Under the pieces are notes generated by a model. It did not search any database, had not been told where the DNA came from, and saw nothing but the letters and a program-made list of their open reading frames with translations. Shown one piece after another: positions 1 through 7,478 of a DNA stretch of 13,958 nt; within the stretch, counting starts at the first letter, position 1; each line of letters begins with the position of its first letter. Location: contig CAMLCX010000076.1 of assembly GCA_946478635.1 (NCBI GenBank), positions 1 through 13,958 on the forward strand. The letters run 5' to 3'. A program made the position numbers and the translations under genes. The DNA is from an uncultured Pseudomonadota bacterium. GTDB lineage: Bacteria > Desulfobacterota_B > Binatia > UBA9968.

Positions 1-587
1 TTGCCGAGAAGTACGGCGCCATGGTGATGGTCGACGAGGCGCACGCCACCGGCATCTTTGGCGACAACGGCGCAGGCGTTGTCGCCAAGCTGGGCCTGAG
101 CGAGCGGGTGGCGGTTCAGATGGGCACATTGGGCAAGGCGCTCGGCGGCTTCGGCGCCTACGTCGCCGGCAGCGGCGCGCTGCGCGAGCTTTTAATCAAT
201 CGTTGCCGGAGTTTCATTTTTACCACGGCATTGCCGCCGTCGATCATGGCAATGGCGATAGCCGCCATCGATTTGGTCCAACGCGAGCCGGAGCGGCGTG
301 AAACGTTGTGGCGCAATTGCCGGGCTTTGAAGCAGGGACTAAGCGGCCTGGGATATTCCTTGCCTGAAAGTCAAAGCCCTATTTTGCCGCTGATTATCGG
401 TGATGCCGACAAATGCATGCGGTATTCCGAACGGCTTTTGGAGAGGGGAATTTTCGCTCAGGGAATTCGGCCGCCGACGGTGGCGCCGGGAACCTCGCGT
501 TTGCGAATCACGCTGATGGCGTCGCACACGAGAGAGCATATCGATCGCGCCATCCAAGCATTCAAAAAAGTGAGAGACAGCGCATGA
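1..587 (+). CDS. bioF: 8-amino-7-oxononanoate synthase (BioF), C-terminal part, 5' truncated by window edge
   Basis: BioF is the PLP enzyme that joins pimeloyl thioester and L-alanine to give 8-amino-7-oxononanoate (KAPA), the first dedicated ring-building step of biotin synthesis, in the cytoplasm. About 194 codons are visible, reading in frame from base 3, so roughly the first half of a protein of about 390 residues lies outside the window. The PLP-contacting VDEAHATG motif is at bases 33-56. The TLGKALGG motif, with the Schiff-base lysine, is at about bases 126-149. The C-terminal small domain runs to the TGA at 585-587. That stop overlaps the bioA start as ATGA, which suggests translational coupling. 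Other alpha-oxoamine synthases such as KBL or ALAS share these motifs, but the adjacent bioA and bioD settle the identity. Confidence 0.95.
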   Translation, partial: AEKYGAMVMVDEAHATGIFGDNGAGVVAKLGLSERVAVQMGTLGKALGGFGAYVAGSGALRELLINRCRSFIFTTALPPSIMAMAIAAIDLVQREPERRETLWRNCRALKQGLSGLGYSLPESQSPILPLIIGDADKCMRYSERLLERGIFAQGIRPPTVAPGTSRLRITLMASHTREHIDRAIQAFKKVRDSA

Positions 588-1942
588 CGGCCTATCACGA
601 TAAACTCACGCAGCTCGATCACACATATCTCTGGCACCCTTTCACCCAGATGCAGGAATGGATGAGCGAAGATCCGATCATCATCAGCCGGGCCGACGGA
701 CACTACCTGGTCGATGATCAGGGCCGAAGGTACCTGGATGGAGTGTCGTCGCTGTGGTGTAATGTCCATGGTCATCACAAAAAGGAGCTCGACGACGCGC
801 TCAAAGAGCAGCTCGACCGGGTCGCCCATTCGACTTTTCTAGGTCTAAGCCATATTCCCGGCATTCAACTCGCGCAAAAGCTGATTGAGATCGCGCCCAA
901 AGGTTTGCAACGGGTTTTCTATTCCGATAGCGGGGCGACAGCGGTCGAGATCGCTCTCAAAATGGCGGTGCAGTACTGGCAGCTAAAGGGTGATCGCAAG
1001 CGAACGCAGATCGCTTCGCTGGCGGAATCGTACCACGGTGACACCGTCGGTTCGATGAGCATGGGCTATTCGGAAACTTTTCACCGTTTCTACAAGGATC
1101 TCCTGTTTCCCGTGCTGCGCATCACGCCGCCCCACGTGTTTCGCTATGACCAGGGAATGAGCGGCGATGACGCCCTCGGCGCGGCAATCGGCGAAGCCGA
1201 CAAGAAACTTTTCGAGAACAAAAGTAGCCTGGCCGCCCTCGTCATGGAGCCGCTGATGCAGGGCGCGGCAGGAATGTGGGCTCAGCCGGCGCAGTACGTC
1301 CAGGCGCTGAGCGAAATCTGCCGTCGGCATGGCATTATTTTTATTCTCGACGAAGTGGCGACGGGATTTGGCCGCACGGGTAAAATGTTTGCCTGCGAGC
1401 ACGCCGGCGTGTCGCCGGATATTCTCTGTTTGGCGAAAGGAATCACCGGCGGATACTTGCCACTGGCGGCGACCCTCGCGAGGGAGGAAATATTTTCCGC
1501 ATTTCTCGGCGAGTATAAAGAGTTCAAAACTTTCTTCCACGGCCATACCTACACGGGCAATCCGCTGGGTTGCGCCGTCGCGATGGTGAATCTGGAGCTG
1601 TTCGAGCGCGAACGTATCCTGGAAAAGATGCAGCCGCGAATTGCGTATCTGCGCGAGCGCTTGCAAAAGCAATTTTCGCCACTGGCGCACGTGAGCGATG
1701 TGCGCCAATGGGGTTATATGGTCGGTATCGAACTGGTCGAGGACAAAGCGCGCCGCAGGAATTACTCGGCGGAACAAAGAATCGGATATAGAGTCATACA
1801 GGAAGCGCGCAAGCGCAGCATCATGATTAGACCGCTAGGAGATGTCATTATTCTGATGCCGCCGTTAAGCATCACTGACGAGGAATTGGCGTCGTTGCTC
1901 GACGTTGTTTACGACTGCATCGTCACGGTGACCGGAAACTAA
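584..1942 (+). CDS. bioA: Adenosylmethionine-8-amino-7-oxononanoate aminotransferase (BioA)
   Basis: BioA is a class III PLP aminotransferase that uses S-adenosylmethionine as amino donor to turn KAPA into 7,8-diaminopelargonic acid. The protein has 452 residues, slightly longer than E. coli BioA. The N-terminal LWHPFTQM motif (residues 16-23) and the SYHGDTVGSMSMG stretch (about 149-161) are typical of BioA. The PLP-binding aspartate is D256 in LDEVATGFGRTG, and the Schiff-base lysine is K285 in CLAKGITGG. I chose the ATG at 584 because it overlaps the bioF stop as ATGA and because the BioA homology begins there. The frame is open further upstream to 413, but that stretch lies inside bioF and looks unlike BioA. 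The TAA stop shares its last A with the bioD ATG. Confidence 0.97.
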   Translation: MTAYHDKLTQLDHTYLWHPFTQMQEWMSEDPIIISRADGHYLVDDQGRRYLDGVSSLWCNVHGHHKKELDDALKEQLDRVAHSTFLGLSHIPGIQLAQKLIEIAPKGLQRVFYSDSGATAVEIALKMAVQYWQLKGDRKRTQIASLAESYHGDTVGSMSMGYSETFHRFYKDLLFPVLRITPPHVFRYDQGMSGDDALGAAIGEADKKLFENKSSLAALVMEPLMQGAAGMWAQPAQYVQALSEICRRHGIIFILDEVATGFGRTGKMFACEHAGVSPDILCLAKGITGGYLPLAATLAREEIFSAFLGEYKEFKTFFHGHTYTGNPLGCAVAMVNLELFERERILEKMQPRIAYLRERLQKQFSPLAHVSDVRQWGYMVGIELVEDKARRRNYSAEQRIGYRVIQEARKRSIMIRPLGDVIILMPPLSITDEELASLLDVVYDCIVTVTGN

Positions 1943-2673
1943 TGAGCAAGGGGATCTTCATCACCGGCACGGACACCGGCGCCGGCAAGACGTTTGTTAC
2001 GGCGACACTGGCGGCCTATCTACGCGACGCCGGCTATCGGGTCGGCGTCATGAAGCCGGCGGAAACGGGCTGTGAGGACAGCGATGGAAAGCTGATCCCG
2101 GCGGATGCCCTGCGCCTTAAAGACGCTTCAGGCTGCGCCGAGTCCATTGAAAAAATCTGCCCGTACAGATTCGCGGAGCCGCTGGCGCCGAGCATCGCAG
2201 CGGAAAGAGCCGGCGTGACGATCGATATCGATCATCTGCTGGCCATTTACAATGACATCAGCTCAAGCCACGACGTGACGCTGGTCGAGGGCGCCGGCGG
2301 CCTGATGGTGCCGCTGTTGCCGAGTTATACATACGCCGACTTTGCCCGGGTCTTTAAACTGCCTATATTGATTGTCGCCGCGAATCGGCTCGGCGCCATC
2401 AATCATCTGTTGCTCACCTTGGAGCATGCGAGCTGCAAAGGTTTGAGCGTGGTTGGCTACGTTCTCAACGCCGTCTCCGATGACCGTTCGCTCGCGGCCG
2501 ACACCAATCGCGAGGTTTTGCTGGGTCTCACCGGAGTTCCTTGTTTAGGCGATTTGCCCTTTGTGGATGCCGCGGCAGCGCAAAATACTTTTCCATTGGA
2601 TTTGTTCGAACAAGAGTTCAATCTTCACCTGCTTGATCCCGTATTGATTCATGAGGTCCATAAACGCGTATGA
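1942..2673 (+). CDS. bioD: ATP-dependent dethiobiotin synthetase (BioD)
   Basis: BioD closes the ureido ring of dethiobiotin from 7,8-diaminopelargonate, CO2 and ATP. It is a cytoplasmic P-loop enzyme of the MinD/SIMIBI fold. The 243-residue length is normal (E. coli is about 225). The P-loop is GTDTGAGKT at residues 9-17. The substrate-contacting lysine lies in VMKPAETG (K38), and the metal-binding glutamate in VEGAGGLMVPL (E116). The start codon shares one base with the bioA stop (TAATG), and the stop overlaps the next gene as ATGA. bioB is not in the window, so the final sulfur insertion must be encoded elsewhere, possibly upstream of bioF. Confidence 0.97.
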   Translation: MSKGIFITGTDTGAGKTFVTATLAAYLRDAGYRVGVMKPAETGCEDSDGKLIPADALRLKDASGCAESIEKICPYRFAEPLAPSIAAERAGVTIDIDHLLAIYNDISSSHDVTLVEGAGGLMVPLLPSYTYADFARVFKLPILIVAANRLGAINHLLLTLEHASCKGLSVVGYVLNAVSDDRSLAADTNREVLLGLTGVPCLGDLPFVDAAAAQNTFPLDLFEQEFNLHLLDPVLIHEVHKRV

Positions 2674-3629
2674 ATATTCGCCACCTTCTTGGAATGACCG
2701 TCCTGCTTGTTGGTTTCGCCGGCCGCGCCATCGCGGCCGACAAAGTGATTATTTCCTACAGCAGCCGTAGCTACGCGTTCTTGCCGGCGCAAGTCGCCGC
2801 CGCCAAGGGTTTTTTCAAAGACGAGAGCCTCGAACCGCTGCTCATCCAGATGCGCAGCCAGGTGACTGTGCCGGCACTGATCAGCGGCGAAGTGAATTAC
2901 ACCTTGAGCTTCGGCAACATTATCGGCGGAGCCATGCAAGGCATGCCGTTTAAAATTCTCGCGGTCTTGACCGACAAGCCCTTGCATAGCCTCGTCGGGC
3001 GACCGGAGATCAAAACCATCAATGACCTGCGCGGCAAGCGCATTGGCACGCAGCGGATCGGCGGCTCGGACCATCTGGCCGCCGAAGCAATACTTCAAGC
3101 CAAAGGGTTGGACCTGAAAGATGTCCAGTTCGTTACGCTGGCCGGCGACGAGCCGGTGCGCGTGGAAATTTTGAAAAAGGGACTCGTGGACGCTATCTGT
3201 ACCGTTCCGCCTGGTCCGGTGCGTCTGTCACGGGAAGGATACAATATCCTCGGTGGACCGAAGGATCTCAAAATCGGCAGTCCGATCTCCGCCGTCGCGG
3301 TGACCGATTCTCGTCTCAAAAGCAATCGCGACGAAACGAAAAAAGTTTTGCGCGCGGTGTTGCGCGGACTGCGCTTCATGCACGAGCGCAAAGAAGACAC
3401 GATTCAGATTATGGGCCGTTGGTTGAGCCAGACTGCCGACGTGGCGAGAGATTCCTACGACTCGATTCTCCCGTCGTTCAGTCCGGACGGTGGCACGGTC
3501 GACAAGACCTACGAGTTCGCTATTGAATCGCGGAAAGCGACGGTGCGAACGGATAAACCAATTCCGCTTTCTCAGGTGCGAGATTTGACGCTTTTAAGAG
3601 AAGTACAAAAAGAACTCAAGTTCCCCTAA
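2670..3629 (+). CDS. NMT1/THI5-like (SsuA/TauA-type) substrate-binding protein, orphan, coupled to the bio operon
   Basis: This is a predicted periplasmic solute-binding protein of 319 residues. It starts with a short basic N-terminus and a hydrophobic signal segment, MNIRHLLGMTVLLVGFAGRA, with a likely cleavage after the Ala-Ile-Ala that follows (about residues 20-22). The mature part has the NMT1/SsuA layout: a first beta strand with YSSRSYAFLPAQVAAAKGFF, then the LISGEVNYTLSFGN segment, then INDLRGKRIGTQRIGGSDHL (residues about 112-131) leading into the second lobe. No lipobox cysteine is seen. The ATG overlaps the bioD TGA, so it is probably translated from the bio message. No ABC permease or ATPase gene is adjacent. 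The ligand is unknown. A biotin precursor or a related carboxylate is possible from context, but this is inference. Confidence 0.85.
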   Translation: MNIRHLLGMTVLLVGFAGRAIAADKVIISYSSRSYAFLPAQVAAAKGFFKDESLEPLLIQMRSQVTVPALISGEVNYTLSFGNIIGGAMQGMPFKILAVLTDKPLHSLVGRPEIKTINDLRGKRIGTQRIGGSDHLAAEAILQAKGLDLKDVQFVTLAGDEPVRVEILKKGLVDAICTVPPGPVRLSREGYNILGGPKDLKIGSPISAVAVTDSRLKSNRDETKKVLRAVLRGLRFMHERKEDTIQIMGRWLSQTADVARDSYDSILPSFSPDGGTVDKTYEFAIESRKATVRTDKPIPLSQVRDLTLLREVQKELKFP

Positions 3630-3655
3630 GCGGTCTTACGACGCGGCGTAGCTTC
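3630..3655. other. Convergent intergenic gap between the bio-operon binding protein and the MFS gene
   Basis: Two stop codons face each other across 26 bases. A four-base complementary pair, TACG at 3637-3640 and CGTA at 3647-3650, could form a small hairpin. No T-run follows on either strand, so I do not call a rho-independent terminator. Transcripts from the two sides may overlap here. Confidence 0.5.
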
Positions 3656-4918
3656 TCAGGAACTACTTCGTTCTGCGCCAAAGTTTCGTAACCCCGGTAT
3701 TACGGCCCAGCACCCGACGGTTAGTAACCCGCCGACCGCACAGCCAAACAAAAGCGAGCCCGGCGCGCCGAGGAGGGCGGCCATGAAGCCGACCTCTGCA
3801 GCGCCAACGGCGTTGGCGCCTTGGGAAAACATATTGAAAACGGAGAATGCACGGCCGCGCACTTGATCGGGCGTTAAAAGATGGAAGCTGGTCTGGCGCA
3901 TGACGGCTTGTAGGGAATTGGCCAGTCCCATGGTGCTGAGCAGCAAAAGGGATAGCCAAAAAGTAGTTGAGATCGCAAAAACGCCCAGGGCGATCGCATA
4001 GCCGAGGAATGACCATAAGGCGAGCATGCCTTTGGTCTTGACGTCCCCGATCCCAAGGAGCACGAGGGTGCCAACAACGCCGCCGATCGCCGGAGCGGAT
4101 GAGAGCATGCCGAAACCGGCCGGTCCGACAAAAAGGATGTCTTTGGCAAAGATCGGCAGCAGCGGCCGATAGTAACCAAACCCGATGACAACGAAATCGA
4201 GCAGTACGAGGGTGAGAATGATGGGTTCGGAGAAAAGAAATTTGACGCCGCCCAAAAAACTCGCCAGGGCGAATTTCTCCCGCGCCGAGTTGTCGGCGGC
4301 GGGTGCCTTTAGCAGCACGACGGCAACGACGGCGGGAATATAGAATGACGCATTTAACAGATAAGCGTTTCCCGTGCTCATCCAGGCGAGGCTCAAGCCG
4401 CCCAGCATGGGTCCGACGAAGTGCGATGCCTGCGAAACGCTCGAATTAAGCGCGACGGCGTTGGTCAGATGCGAGCGCGGCACAAGATGGGAGATCAGTG
4501 CCATGCGCGTCGGGTTGAGAACGATATTAAGCGCCGAGGTGAGCGCCGTGCCGGCGAGAATATGCCAGACCTGGATCAGATCCGTAAGCGTCAAGATGGC
4601 GAGCGTGATCGCGACCAGAAGATTTCCGAAGGTAGTGATCAGGAGGATTAGCTTGCGATCGAGAAAATCGGCCAGCGTGCCGCCGAACAGGCCGAGGGCG
4701 AAGATCGGCACTCCCTGGGCGAGCCCGGTCATGCCAAGCCAAAATGCCGACCCGGAAATTTCATAAACTTGATAAAGGTTTTGCGCCAGACGCATCTGCT
4801 GCGCACTGGTGGCAAAGAAGGCGAGCAGAAACAAAAAACTGTAGTCGCGATAGCGCAGTGAAGCCCAAGGTCGTAGTGTTTGGCGCTGATCGTTGCTGCC
4901 GGACGAGTCGTCGGCCAT
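3656..4918 (-). CDS. MFS transporter, EntS-like (MFS_3) family
   Basis: This is a predicted inner-membrane transporter of 420 residues with about 11-12 hydrophobic segments. It probably exports or exchanges a small molecule. The N-terminus has the WASLRYRDYSFLF segment leading into helix 1. The loop between helices 2 and 3 carries the major-facilitator motif A as GGTLADFLDRK (residues 79-89). The LVPRSHLTNAVALNSSVSQ region (about 146-164) and the GPMLGG helix that follows are typical of the enterobactin-exporter-like MFS_3 group. It starts 11 bases after the larC stop, so it is very likely co-transcribed with larC. Substrate cannot be read from sequence. The larC context might suggest a nickel-related or lactate-related role, but no transporter of this family is known for that, so the pairing may be incidental. 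Confidence 0.85.
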   Translation of the reverse strand: MADDSSGSNDQRQTLRPWASLRYRDYSFLFLLAFFATSAQQMRLAQNLYQVYEISGSAFWLGMTGLAQGVPIFALGLFGGTLADFLDRKLILLITTFGNLLVAITLAILTLTDLIQVWHILAGTALTSALNIVLNPTRMALISHLVPRSHLTNAVALNSSVSQASHFVGPMLGGLSLAWMSTGNAYLLNASFYIPAVVAVVLLKAPAADNSAREKFALASFLGGVKFLFSEPIILTLVLLDFVVIGFGYYRPLLPIFAKDILFVGPAGFGMLSSAPAIGGVVGTLVLLGIGDVKTKGMLALWSFLGYAIALGVFAISTTFWLSLLLLSTMGLANSLQAVMRQTSFHLLTPDQVRGRAFSVFNMFSQGANAVGAAEVGFMAALLGAPGSLLFGCAVGGLLTVGCWAVIPGLRNFGAERSSS

Positions 4919-4929
4919 AGGTCAACGTT

Positions 4930-6102
4930 TCAGCGATGCGACTTTTCGGCGAGCCGCATGACTTCATCATGGATCAGTTTGATCGGTAATTTCTTCGCCG
5001 CCGCGATACGTTTGATATCGTCGTATTCCGGCGCCGCTCTTTTGCGCCCGTCCGGCTGCACGACGATTTTCACCGCGACTTCGCCATAGCGGGTTTTTAT
5101 CTTTTTCGATTCCCGTTTCAGGATGATCCGAGCTATGGGGTAGCAACGAATTCCAATGGTGGTCGTTTCTTTAAAAATGACGCTTGCCAGCTTTTCCCGA
5201 TCGCGCGGTTCCGCGATGACGCGGAGCAGAGTTGCCGGACGATTTTTCTTCATCTGAATCGGCGCGAGAAAAACATCGCGGGCGCCGGCCGTGAATAGGC
5301 GCTCCATCACATGGTCAAAGTACTGTGGATTCATGTCGTCGATGTTGGTTTCGATGACCAGCATCTCTTCGTGCTTCAGTCGCGTGTCGCTTTCACCGAC
5401 GCTGAGTCGGAAAAGATTCGGTCGATTGGGGAATTCTTTCTGACCGGTGCCGTAACCGATCTTTTCGATCGACATGCCTGGCTGGTCGCCGAAGTGTTCG
5501 CCCAGCGCGCGGATGATCGCTGCGCCCGTGGGCGTCACCGTTTCCCCGTCGACGTCCACGCCAATTGTCGGGAGTCCTTTGAGCAATTCCAGAGTAGCGG
5601 GTCCGGGGATGGGGAGGGGGCCGTGCTGCGAACGGGTGATGCCGCGCCCTAACGGTATCTTTGAAAAATAACAATCATCGATGCCCAGTTCGTGGATGCC
5701 GATCGCCGCAGCCATAATGTCGACAATCGAATCCGTGGCGCCGACTTCGTGGAAGTGAACTTTGTCGATGGCGATGCCGTGAATCTTTGCCTCGGCTTGC
5801 GCCAGGCAGGTAAAGATCTCGATGCCGGTTGTTTTGATGTCGGCGCCGAGCCTGCTGCGCTTGATCAGGTCGCGGATTTGCCGCCAAGAACGTGGCAGTT
5901 CGCCTTTTTCGCACACCACGTGAAACCGCGTAGCTTGAACCGAGTGGACGTGTTTCTTCGTGGCTTTGAGCGCGAACCTAAGTGTCGGGATTTTCCGCAA
6001 CTCAGAGCGGAGTTTATTGAGCGATAGTCCGAGATCGACCAGCGCGGCGACGAACATATCGCCGCTTAGTCCGCCGATTAGGTCACCGTAGGCGATTTTC
6101 AT
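4930..6102 (-). CDS. larC: Nickel-pincer cofactor biosynthesis protein LarC (DUF111), single-ORF form
   Basis: LarC is a CTP-dependent nickel insertase that completes the nickel-pincer nucleotide cofactor of lactate racemase and other LarA-family enzymes. The 390-residue protein carries the N-terminal GGLSGDMFVAALVDLG segment (residues 10-25), the HFHEVGATDSIVDI motif (116-129), the PIPGPATLELLKG stretch (164-176) and the C-terminal-domain hallmark ETNIDDMNPQ (251-260). It is one uninterrupted frame, whereas Lactiplantibacillus plantarum needs a programmed frameshift to join its two halves. The usual Asp-Cys-Phe-Ser before the Gly-x-Ser-Gly-Asp-Met is here Gly-Asp-Leu-Ile-Gly, without the cysteine. 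No long His-rich stretch is present. larA, larB and larE are not in the window. The start ATG at 6100-6102 has no strong ribosome-binding site. Confidence 0.9.
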   Translation of the reverse strand: MKIAYGDLIGGLSGDMFVAALVDLGLSLNKLRSELRKIPTLRFALKATKKHVHSVQATRFHVVCEKGELPRSWRQIRDLIKRSRLGADIKTTGIEIFTCLAQAEAKIHGIAIDKVHFHEVGATDSIVDIMAAAIGIHELGIDDCYFSKIPLGRGITRSQHGPLPIPGPATLELLKGLPTIGVDVDGETVTPTGAAIIRALGEHFGDQPGMSIEKIGYGTGQKEFPNRPNLFRLSVGESDTRLKHEEMLVIETNIDDMNPQYFDHVMERLFTAGARDVFLAPIQMKKNRPATLLRVIAEPRDREKLASVIFKETTTIGIRCYPIARIILKRESKKIKTRYGEVAVKIVVQPDGRKRAAPEYDDIKRIAAAKKLPIKLIHDEVMRLAEKSHR

Positions 6103-6155
6103 CTCGGGTGTCCGGTTGCTGTTGTTTGGGCGGTCCCTTAGCCACTTCGTGACGA

Positions 6156-6228
6156 GCGGTCAGTTTTCAGCAGGCAGTTGTCAGAAGGAAGTTCGGGCGC
6201 ATCGAGCTGATCACTGATGACTGACCGC
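6156..6228. repeat. Degenerate 7-base tandem repeats (NNTCAGT) in two inverted arms
   Basis: On the + strand, consecutive heptads from 6158 read GGTCAGT, TTTCAGC, AGGCAGT, TGTCAGA and AGGAAGT. On the - strand, reading down from 6226, three heptads read GGTCAGT, CATCAGT and GATCAGC. The two arms start with a perfect 9-base inverted repeat (GCGGTCAGT at 6156-6164 and its complement at 6220-6228). They keep 16 of 22 matches over 6156-6177 versus 6207-6228, with a 29-base loop. The structure resembles heptameric short tandemly repeated repetitive (STRR) sequences known from cyanobacterial and other genomes. It lies mostly between the hydrolase gene and larC, but the second arm overlaps the end of the hydrolase frame. 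Confidence 0.7.
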
Positions 6229-7449
6229 CGACGACCATGCCCGACGCGTTTCCTTGCCGCCGGTCTCGATGCGGACGATCTCCGATTTGAAAGGCTTGCC
6301 GAGCAGGGTGTCGATAAGCCAGTTCACCAACAGGGGGCGGGCTTTTGGATTTCGGATCGAGTGGCGCTCGCCTTCGAAAACGTAGAGCAGTTTGGGCGCG
6401 GGAATTTCTCCCATGAGCTCATAGACGAACTTCATGTCGCAGTGCTCGTCGTCTTCGCCGGCGACGACCATGTAGGGACAGGCAATTTTTGCAGTCACGC
6501 CGCGCAGAGAAAGCGTCTTGCAGAATTCGTCGAAAGCCGCTTCGTCGTCGTAGCCCGACATATACATGTAGTTGAGCTTGAAAGTCGGCGACGACATATT
6601 GAAGATCGCGTACTGGCCCGGTTCCATGCATACCCCGCTTACGGCGCAGGCTTTGAAACGCCTTTCTTCGGCGACCACGCGCGGCGCCCAATAGGAGCCC
6701 ATGCTTGATGCCATAACGCCAAGGCGGTCGGCGTCGATTTCCGGCCGTTTGCTCAAATAGTCGCAAGCGAGCCTGCCGGCGTCGGCGTAGTTGGACGCGG
6801 TGCACGGAATCCCGCCTTCGCGTGTCTCGCCCTGACCAGGACCGTCGATGGCGAGCACGGCGAAACCTTTTTCGATGAATGGGTCGCCGATCGCGGGATT
6901 GTCTTCTTTGACGCCGTCCATGCCCGGGATGTACATCACGCACGGCACTTTTTCGTTGGATTTTCTGCTTGGCGGCAAATGCAAGATCGCCTGGATTTTC
7001 TTGCCCCCGTAGGGGAGTTCCACGCGCTCGATTGGCCGGCCGGCGTATTGAATAAATTTGTCGTAGCAGGCGCGCTTGCGCTCCTGCCACGCGATGCGCT
7101 GGGAATTACCGTCCTCGTAGATCGCCCACATCGCATTGGTATAGAAACATGCCGCGATGTAGTAGTGATCGCGCGCTAGGGTGAAATTGCCGGCGGCTTC
7201 CGCCGCGCGACCCTGCTCTTCACGACGAAGGGCGGCGCTGGAAAACTCGCGCGGGATATCGACAAACTTTTGGATGCGCCGGCAAATTTCGTTGAGGTCC
7301 CCCTCCACTGCCGGCCCACAATTCCGTAGAATTTTTCCGCTTCGCCCCTGATCCCAGTCGATGCCGCGGGTTTGAATCACCTGATCCAAGATCCAGCGCT
7401 GTTCGTGCCAGCGGCGCACTTTGCGTTCGGTCTCCAATCGCATAGCCAT
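6211..7449 (-). CDS. Alpha/beta hydrolase, FrsA / 2,6-dihydroxypseudooxynicotine hydrolase / Ayg1-like
   Basis: This is a 412-residue serine hydrolase with a helical N-terminal extension (about residues 1-135) before the alpha/beta core. That layout fits the family of 2,6-dihydroxypseudooxynicotine hydrolase and fungal Ayg1, which cleave C-C bonds in ketone substrates, as well as FrsA-like esterases. The oxyanion-side segment is PGMDGVKED (175-183), and a conserved DGPGQGETR follows (202-210). The nucleophile is S249 in MASSMGSYW. The acid is probably D333 in AGEDDEHCD, and the base H363 in EGERHSI. No signal peptide is seen, so it is likely cytoplasmic. The gene starts 21 bases after the preceding binding-protein gene. 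An in-frame ATG two codons in (7441-7443) is an equally good start. The last codons (Ala-Val-Ser-His-Gln-stop) are made of the heptad repeat. The actual substrate is unknown. Confidence 0.85.
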   Translation of the reverse strand: MAMRLETERKVRRWHEQRWILDQVIQTRGIDWDQGRSGKILRNCGPAVEGDLNEICRRIQKFVDIPREFSSAALRREEQGRAAEAAGNFTLARDHYYIAACFYTNAMWAIYEDGNSQRIAWQERKRACYDKFIQYAGRPIERVELPYGGKKIQAILHLPPSRKSNEKVPCVMYIPGMDGVKEDNPAIGDPFIEKGFAVLAIDGPGQGETREGGIPCTASNYADAGRLACDYLSKRPEIDADRLGVMASSMGSYWAPRVVAEERRFKACAVSGVCMEPGQYAIFNMSSPTFKLNYMYMSGYDDEAAFDEFCKTLSLRGVTAKIACPYMVVAGEDDEHCDMKFVYELMGEIPAPKLLYVFEGERHSIRNPKARPLLVNWLIDTLLGKPFKSEIVRIETGGKETRRAWSSAVSHQ

Positions 7450-7462
7450 AATTTTAACCCCA

Positions 7463-7478
7463 CGCGCGGTCTAGCGCG
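7463..7478 (-). other. Small GC hairpin / direct repeat at the binding-protein stop and hydrolase leader
   Basis: CGCGC at 7463-7467 can pair with GCGCG at 7474-7478 over a six-base loop that contains the stop codon of the binding-protein gene. The same bases also form a direct repeat, GCGCGGT, at 7464-7470 and 7474-7480. On the - strand it is followed by GTGGGG, the only purine-rich stretch before the hydrolase ATG. The hairpin could therefore affect translation of the hydrolase. It could also be chance in a GC-rich context. Confidence 0.3.

Noticed and set aside
413..583. N-terminal extension of BioA
   Set aside because: The frame is open, but the residues overlap bioF coding sequence and do not resemble BioA; the ATGA overlap at 584 is the natural start.
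983..1777. 264-codon open frame on the - strand
   Set aside because: It is fully antisense to bioA, its translation has no recognisable domain and is rich in Arg and His as expected for a shadow frame, and bioA is unambiguous.
2670..3629. Part of a complete ABC importer in the bio operon
   Set aside because: No permease or ATPase follows; the next gene is convergent and encodes an MFS protein.
3630..3655. Rho-independent terminator between the convergent operons
   Set aside because: Only a 4-base stem and no T-run on either strand.
6156..6228. CRISPR array
   Set aside because: The units are 7 bases, directly abutting and degenerate, with no spacers and no cas genes.
6211..7449. BioH-type carboxylesterase serving the biotin operon
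   Set aside because: The hydrolase is 412 residues with a helical N-terminal extension and FrsA/Ayg1-like motifs, whereas BioH is about 255 residues; it is also on the opposite strand in a different cluster.
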